Assembly: GCA_963970005.1 (NCBI GenBank) | Contig: CAXAMN010015335.1 | Span: forward strand, 919,616 to 983,615 | Reading direction: 5' to 3' | Length of the DNA: 64,000 nt | From: Durusdinium trenchii | Lineage: Eukaryota > Sar > Dinophyceae > Suessiales > Symbiodiniaceae | Part shown: positions 53,001 to 62,000 of the stretch, piece by piece | Numbering within the stretch: position 1 is the first letter of the stretch | Layout of the letters: the number at the start of each line of letters is the position of its first letter | The notes under the pieces: model-generated | Told to the model about the DNA's origin: nothing | The model's input: only the letters and a program-made list of their open reading frames with translations | The model's database searches: none | Made by a program: the position numbers and the translations under genes

Positions 53001-56000
53001 CCCTAAACAAAAAAGGTGCAGGCCAAGGCCTTCTAGGCTGGTGTGGCCAGTGCCTAACGTCTGCTCAGGGTTTCCGGGCGGGCAAACGACACCATCTATT
53101 TCCACATCCCTCCACATCCCTCCCCCTCCGCCTGGCTCGCTTCAGGGTTGGTGGTCTTCGAGACCCTGGCACAGGCCACCCGGAGCGCCAGGTTGGTATT
53201 CGCCGTGTCCACCTGGCCGCCCGGAGATCAGCGGACGCCCGAGCCGTTTTTGTGGTAAAGAAGAGGTTGACCTTTGAATCATTTTGATCCTTTAAGCGTC
53301 TGTTCATCTCTCGTGAGGAAATCAATCCCAAGAAAAAGGTGTTGCAGCTGATCCACCTACTTCCTGGGTAGGTCAAAGACAGTGGAGGAATTGGTGAGGG
53401 GCCTGGGTGCGAGAGCTCTTCCTTCGTTCCACGCCACGTTCCACCATGTCTCGCTGACTCGTGCGGTGGGTTCCCCGAAGGGAGAGCGTTCGCAAGACTG
53501 GTTGGACCGCAACAGGCCTCTGAGAGACAACCATCCGTGGGATTGAAGAGTTGCAGTCAGGTCATAGTTGGAGCAAATGTCTAATGTCTAATGATCAGTT
53601 AGTCTAATACATCAAAACCCATCCAGGGGACTCATAGATGGTCTGAGTGAGGATCCATTTAAAAGGTCCTCTCCCAAAGACAAAAGACTCCATGGGACTG
53701 GAATCTTTACAATCTTTACCTACGTTGTCCCCCACCACCCCACTGCCCCGATGTATGTCACTGTTCCAGTCCCAGAAACGTCTGGTCTGGATATTGAACG
53801 AATTGTTCACTCACATCGTGACACCAGTGAGCTTACAATCCATATATACACCCCTATATATGTACTACACGTTGGGTACAGTGCCATTGCCAGTAACAGT
53901 GGTGAGGTTGCAGCCCTTCCTCTAAAATAGTGATGTGCTTGTTTACTGACTGTTGCAAACAAAGCAACAGCATCCAAGCTATACATGTAAAAATGTAGTC
54001 CTTTATCAGTATAACTAGCGATGGATCTTTGCGCTGCCCTCGTGGCAGTGGGCCTTGATGTTGCGTGCCATGAAGGCGTACGCCCGGACGATGTAAACCT
54101 GAGAGGGAAGGTCAGGTGAAACATGCTAAGCAATGCTAATAGCACCTGAATCAACTGCGTGATGATTTTGATGACTTTGAATCATGATGGTCGAAAGAGC
54201 TGGGCGACAAGACCAGGCACTCGGCTCGGAGCTGTCTCCGCATGGCCACGGACAATCCACGAGGAGCTATCTAAGCCCCAAAGGTTTGGCTTTCGGAAGT
54301 TGAGGACTATAGATTCTGGATTAATGAACCCCAGCAAATGAAGAGGTGTTTCAATCAATTCGACGGCACGGTGAAGGGCCCAGCCACCACCCTAGCCTCG
54401 TACCTCAGCAAACTCCAATGGGAAATAACAGACCAGGCCACGCTCATCGGACCGGGTGGCCTCAGAGTTCACTTACTATATACCTCCAATAAACAGATAA
54501 AGAAGCAAGCCCGTATTGCATGGGACTGGCACTGCCAAGCCCTCATCGTGCATAGGAAGGGGGTTCCATTGATGCCATTCGACTCACACACAACCCACAA
54601 AGTGCTTGCAACGCTGACAGATAGACAAAGACGGATACTCGCACTCACCCTGACCTCCGGTTGGCAATCACATGGAGCCATCGCACAATGGCACGCACAA
54701 GAAGACCCAAGTTGTCCATGGTGTAAAGAATATGATACCCACAAACACCAACTACTCCATTGTACAGCATTTCAGTCCGTAAGATCCAAACATCCACAAG
54801 CAGTGGAATGGCTCACGCACTTCCCTCACCTCTGCTGGTTCCCATTGCCGTGGCACGCCGAAGAGATGGAACTTGTTCGACAATCAATGTACTTGCGGGT
54901 ACACACATACCATACAAACATAAACTGTCACATTAATCATGGAACCACTATTTACACTGATGGATCCTGTGATGACCCTAGAGACCCATACGCAGCACGC
55001 GCTGCCTGGGCAGCCATAACCTGACCTGTGATCCACCCAGTGAAGATATGCCAGCCAGAAAATTTACAGTATTAGCCACAGGCCATTGCCCGGGAGCACA
55101 GACCATAAATCGCGCAGAGTTGTACGCCATCCTTGTTGCTGCAGAGGAAGCTCATAAAGCATCAGACGAAGCCACCATCTTCTTCTGTACAGACTCACAA
55201 TTCTCCCTCAATATAATCAGAGATATTGAAGACGGCCGTATTGAACAATCTCCCCATAAACGAGACCACTGGGATCTCATAGGCCGACTAATTTCAGTTT
55301 GGGATCCACTTCGATTCGTGGCATACAAGATCAAATCTCACCAACAACTTGAACACGCCACCAACCAGAAACAATTATATGACATTTACGGCAATGACTT
55401 AGCTGATCAGGCCGCAGGAAAAGTACGTAAACAAGATTTGCCAGAATTTGACGAATTATGCCATACAGTTCGACAACACTACCAGAAACAAAAACACATG
55501 TTTACTAAGCTCCTCGACTACCTGCTCGATATAGCACAAACACGCATGCACAAGATCGAGGACACTGCTAGCATGCCTCATGCCTCGACGAGCCAGCACC
55601 TCAATCAGGAACAATCAGGAAGAAGCCACCACCAGTTACAGACACACATACAAAAGCTAGTACAGTGGCATGTACAAGAACCACTCTTTCCCCACCCTCC
55701 GGAACCGCACCCTGTTGTCTTTTGGGCATGTTCATGGGGTATCAACTGGGCAAAATTAGTCTGGCAATTCAGTCTACAACTACGCTGGCCCGATCCCTCC
55801 GCGACACCGGCGCCACAGGATCCAGGCATATCATGGACAGAACTAGCCATCTCTTTTATGCTATGGGCTGGGAGAATTCTCCCCATCAAGATCCAGGAAG
55901 TTGGCTATTCGCAGGCCATGGAATATGCACACCATAAAGTCCAGATGCAGCCAGTCAAGAAAAGATCTCTTAGAGTCATGGCCGAAAATTTCAGATTGAT

Positions 56001-59000
56001 CGTGAAACATTTGCAAACATTTTCACGTACACGAATTTTTCCGGTTTACAAAAAGCAGGGTACAGCCAGCTTGACAAGACTAGGTTTTTCAGCGTACCAC
56101 GAATCAGGGGTGTCGCGTAGACCACATTTACCAAATGCTGAAGCCACTTATAAGTATCTACATGAGCTCATCCTGCAAATTTCGCATGATCCACCATTTC
56201 ACAACGAAATACCGCCAATCGACCTGCCTACATCCACTGAACAGGTGGCATGGCCAGACCACGTCGAAATCCATCCCGCTAAACGTGACAAGTTCACGCA
56301 ACATGTCCGTTACTACATGTTTAGGAAGAAAAACTTCGATGATATTCAGTTTCCTGGTCCAAATTAGTTCCTTAATTCTTGAACCTGCATTCATTAATTA
56401 CGCTTACATTCGCCTGCCGATATCTACGACCTTGTCCACAGCATGCCTTCGTAGCTCGTAGTGTACAGACAGTATAGTTGGACTACCTAGCTAGGTCAGT
56501 GGTGTCACGGGCGACATGCCCACCCAACCCCGCCGGGAAATCTCGGAAAGGGGGGGTTCGTGGGAGCGAGGACCGCAAGTGAGCGCATTCAATTGGAGAG
56601 GGGTTATTAATCAAAAGTCTACATGAAGGTTGAATCCCTGATGACTTTGTTGGCCACGAATCAGCCAGGCAGCCATGGGCTTGACAGTCCTCCGGTTGTG
56701 ACGTGGCACGTCATCCGTGGTGAAGTGCTCGATGACCATTAAAACGGATCCAGGAATACCTGATCCGTGGTCAGAACCTTGAGGGAAAACCAACAGGGCG
56801 GCATCAAACACAGTTTAATTAACTACAACCTGGATTTGCTGTCCAGAAACCTGGACAAAAAAACATATTTCCCTGGTTAGGGAATTTGACCATAGGGATT
56901 CATCAAGCAAAACAAGGATTTAACTACAACATGCTCGACAGCTGATCACCTTCCAAAGCCACCGCTGTGAGTAGTTGGTGTGCAAGGTTGACCTCTGAAG
57001 ATTTTCAGGTTTTCTGGAACAGGAGCGCAGACCAAAAGGTTCCACTACCAGGACACCCGTTTAGGGCTTCCATTGATAGTCCCTTAGATCCCTTACAGGT
57101 TAGGGGGTCTTTGTGGGTCCTGGCATGTTCCACTTCAAGGCTTCTACATAGCGACCCCATGACCCAAAAGACGTGAATCCTTCAATTGGCCCTTTCAGGT
57201 CTGGCCACCTTGGTCGTCTTTGCTGTTCATTCTTTGAGGGCCAGCCCCGGCGTATCCCGAGCCGGGCAAGTGATGTTTAGCCGCGACCTGCAACTATATG
57301 CACTATAAACTGTGAACATAGACTATTGGAACATGGTGTTCTACAAACCAAGTATATACTGAAAAACAACTTTTGGGGCGCCCAAGCCCCAGGCTAGCAG
57401 TATAACCTCTATAGTTATTGCCTTTCCTGCAGTCCGGTGTCACACGTTTCAAGTCAACCACCATGCTACGTGCGTGCGTGTTGAAAGGCATCGGCTCCAG
57501 TGGCATGTAGCGGGGTCGTCCAGGATTCCCGGGCTCGTACTTCTTGAAGGTCTCGAGCTGCCTGGAACCCAGCACCGCACAGCTTGAAGGGGAAGCGGCG
57601 GGAAGCGCCGGCAGCTGGTTGCCAAGCAAAATAACCTATTTAAAAAAAATGTATGCAACAAAAAAACGGTGCAAATCAGTAGCAATAGAGTACTGGACCA
57701 AGGTTGCTAACCACGGACCACCACCTCAAATTGAAAACCGTCAAATTTCTTTGAAGCCCATATTTGGTCCCCGTGGCCCCCAGTCCCCTCCCTCGCGCCT
57801 CATTTGATAGCCCACCCGTGTCCTGCCTGGCGAGTTGTGGTAACCGTCATGGTATGCTGTTGCGCACCTTGGAGTTGCACCCAGTTAGAACACTTTCAGG
57901 TGAAACATCTACCGAGAAAATTATGAATCATCATGAATCATCATAAGTCCATGTATAGTTGCGACGTATTCCTTGGTGGTCATCCCTGCACCACCCTACC
58001 GCTGGGGTTCCAGTCCATTGAGACTTATCTCAATCCCAATAGAGTTTAGTAGAGGCCTCAGCTGTCCATGTAATCCGACTCACCCCACATTCCCCACATT
58101 CACAAAAATACTACACACATGTGCCACTTCCACCAAGAACTAGCCCCAACCCACAGATTCATGACATCATTTTTCAGATTCAAATAGAAATCATCCACCC
58201 ATATTCCACCCCATCCATTCCCACATTCCAGTCCCTCAACACCATCTGTTCCACCTTTTCCATCCACTCAGTCTTTCCACCCTCGGCCCCGATGTTCGCG
58301 CCTCTGATCGGCCCCGATTTTCGGTACTCGTGACCGTACCTGCTTGGTGGTTTCAACTCACGAACCCCAAGAAGCATACAAAAAACCATCAAAGTTCAAT
58401 AATCTCAAGGTCTACAGGTTGGAACATTAACATACATTAACACCTTCGAATCCGTACCCGAAACCCACCGTTCGTTTCACGCAGTTCCCGCGAATCGCGA
58501 ATCGCTTCCTGCGGATCCTGCGGATCCTTCGCCCCATCGGGGTCCCGCCTGACAGGAGCCCTCGGGTGTAGACGTTCACCATGACCAGCGGCTGAGATTT
58601 GGCCTCCTCGGGCGCCATGGTCAGGATCGGCTCAATGCGCCCCTGCTCCTGAGTCAGCGACGAACTCGAAGCGACGAAACAAGCCACGAAACTTCATGGC
58701 ACGACGTGGGGGGCATGTCTGGCTGGTGTCTCTGGTCTGCCGTGGCTGTGGAGGTGAAAGGGGAATGCCTCCGTTCTTTGCAGTTCACCAGGGATGCACC
58801 TTCTGGAAGCTGCAGTAAGAACATGCCACATCCCGTCATCTGTATGGCACCCGTCCACATCAGAAACACCTAGCATTTCATGTGCCTAGTGTGTTTCTGG
58901 GCTTATGCCCAGTTCTGCCGTAAGTGCACCTAGTATAACTTACAGCATCAACCAAGTACACATTCAACCAAGCTTTCTTGAGAGCTGACTCTTTTGCGTC

Positions 59001-62000
59001 TTTGCGGTCTTTTCGTTGCAGGTTTCAGGGTAGTTGACACAAATCACTTCCCCTGCTCGCAAATGCTACGGTAGCAAGAAACATAAAACCAAATGAAATT
59101 TGAAAAGCCCGCATGTAAGTATAGCGGCAGCGGAACACACACACACACACACAAACACCCGCACAGAAGCGCGCAAAGGGACACACACACAAACGAACAC
59201 CCACGCAGAAAGGCCACACAGCGAGCCAATTCACACCCATATCCAATCAATAATTGAATCATTAGAATGATCCACCGACCCCTCTCACCGACCCCGTGAT
59301 CCTGTGTGAAGCTAAAGGTGGTCACATCTTCCACCTCGTAGATCCTGATGCCATCGCGACGATGCCGGCGCGACGCGACCGGCGCGAGGACGCTATTTGC
59401 CATGCCAAATGCCACACACGATGCCCGCGGTGGCTTCGCTGACATAAGTGGCTTCCAGGGGCTCTTCTGGGGATCCAAGTTCTATGGCCCAAGTGCCCCT
59501 ACTCCACAAAACTCCTGGGTTCTTGATGGTCTTCCAAATCAGCTCTTGGCGAGCGAACCACTCTCGGTGTCACATCTTTTTTTACGAATTCCGACAAGGG
59601 CCATGGTGATCCCATAACATCCACCAGATTGGAATAGAAGGTGTTCGGGATATTGGGGCATATACCTGGGGTATATCCATCAGATTGGCAATATCATCTG
59701 GGGTAATACCCTAGGGCTCCCAGTCGAATGTGGGACTGGGGTGGGCGCCAGGATCCATTCATACCTTCTGAGCAGGTATACGACTATACGACTGCAGGTC
59801 TAGGGGATACATATGCTTCTGACTCGTTTGACTCTGTCCCCCTCCCAGGAACTACATACTACAACCACAACTCAGTCAGGCCATCAACTAGGCCATCATT
59901 CCATACCAACGTGTTTGGATGTGTCTGGAGTATTTAGAGCTCGTCGCTTCGCAAAACGACACATGAAAGAAGCCCCCAAAATACAGGTCCGACCCACTAA
60001 TACCTGGTCCTGAGAACCTGAGTAGTGTTTTTGTTGTTTCAATGAGGTCTTTCACATGTAGGGATCCATTATTCTACTGCTTGAATATCCCAATATCCCA
60101 AGGTTTTGCATGGCTCTGCTCGATGCTTTAAGTGAAAACACACGCAGAGTTTTGACAATCCATGATCATGAGAGTGTCGACTGCCCACAGTGGACTGCAG
60201 CAAATGAACAACCTAAATCTCCACCTGGACCCCCCAAGGGGTGCCCAATGGAAACCAAAAGGTAGTGGGGCAGTTCATTGGACTCTTCTCTCTCTCTCTC
60301 TCTTCATGAGATTGGCCATAGGCGAGTCGGTCCCAACACCGAACAAGGCCGGTCCGAAAAACGGCCGCCAGGACTCTTGTCATCTTCTCCGAAGTCATCG
60401 GTCACCGCGCCCTGCCCGTGCTGTTCGATGGCCGCAATCTTGTCAAGGCCACCTGCGCGAACACGTGCATACAAACAGCGAATCGGGCGCACTGATGGAC
60501 TATGGCTATGCATCGAAATAGGTCACATCTACCTGATCTACCAGCACCGCGGGGCGCCGAACCTCACGAGGGTCAGCGTTTGGGGATAGAACCTAAATGA
60601 TCTTAAAAGTGTGAAGCGATGGGAGTTGTAGAAACAGGTGCTCACAAACAAAGAACGCTCCAGCAAGACCTAGGACCTACTGGCGCCGATGCTTATGCAC
60701 GCCATGGAGGCAAGAGACCTTTAGGTGGACAAACTACCTTCCCGTGCCAGTCTTGAATTGATCATTTGACCACCTGCACTTGGTGATCTTCCAGGCGACC
60801 TGAGAACAGGGAAAAGAACACCTATATAACTGCTCCTGCTCCTTATTAAAAAAAACACATGTCAAACTCTCAGCCCATCCAAGAAGCCAAAAGGAACAAC
60901 CTAGTCGAGGGCAGTCTATTGGTGGCCCCCAGAACGAGTACTGAATGGTTCTGAGACGTTAGACTGCTCACTCCCGGGTCTGACGAGTCAACACTGAGTG
61001 GTGAACATCACCCTCACAATTTCCCATCACATCCGCAATCATCCGATCTGCACTGTCGGACCACTGTCGCATCAACTTTCAGAGACATCTTCTATATACC
61101 CAGACACTCCATGGGACTGCCATATATGCCGCCCCATTGATCCCCATGGCACCACCCCAACTGATCGGCATATATGGCAGTCCCATGGGTCGTGTCTGGG
61201 TATGGATCTCCGATCTCCGTGGCCGCGCCCGAGAGAGCACGGGCGCGCGCTGGCTGCTGTCGCCTGGGGAGACCCAGTCCTTGGTCTGCTTGGTGCTGCT
61301 GCCGAAGGCCAACTGTACTTGGCACTCGCGGCCCACGGCGCCGCAGACCTCGTAGACGTCCGCCAGCCTCGGTGCAACGAGCGCCACCACGGTGGCTTAG
61401 TTTCCAGAAAGGACGGTGTCCGGTAAGTATAGGGGCATAGGTTAGGTAGCTTAAATAGACCAAGAAAATGCCAGAAAGGCTTGATTTCAGGGGCCATGAA
61501 AAGACCATGGGATGGTGCAAAGGGACTGGCCCCATGTGAGGCTGTCAGGGGGGAAGGGAGAATCATGCGAAGGGACTGACTCCTGGAATAGATGATCTGC
61601 CACCTCCAATGTACTCGCTCTGGCATTACTGTAAACATCATAACATCCTCATCCTCATCATCCTCATCATCCTCATCCTCCTCATCCTCATCATCCTCAT
61701 CATCCTCATCCTCCTCATCATCCTCATCCTCATCCTCCTCCTCCTCGTCATCATCATCATAATACATCGTCATCGTGATTCATGATCGTCATCACACGAA
61801 GCTTCTTTGTGTTTGTGCTGCTCCGTGCTGTTCAGCCACGAATCACGGCCAAGGAACAAGGCAAGCTGCATATTGCGCGGCTCCGGGGCACTTCCTCGGT
61901 GCGACTCCGTACGAATTGAACGAATCGTCCAGCTCCGAAAGGCGGACCAAACCCTGGCAGCCACCCCGGCCCCAGCCCACCGAAGCTAAGCGGAAGTCGT

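Larger units (their letters stand above)
54272..56600 (+). mobile_element. 5'-truncated non-LTR retrotransposon (zinc-knuckle / RNase H)
   Basis: Element-like sequence starts abruptly near 54272 and ends before about 56600; no poly(A) tail is seen. Contents: two frames with zinc-knuckle, RNase H and a long C-terminal extension. It lies in the ferlin intron between the exons at 56623-56759 and 54033-54098, antisense to the gene. The 5' truncation fits target-primed reverse transcription. Confidence 0.8.

Noticed and set aside
61072-61773. Minus ORF of 233 codons starting with a long Asp/Glu run
   Set aside because: It reads through a CAT/CCT microsatellite, the antisense of intron sequence, a real exon in a different frame, and a TIR element.
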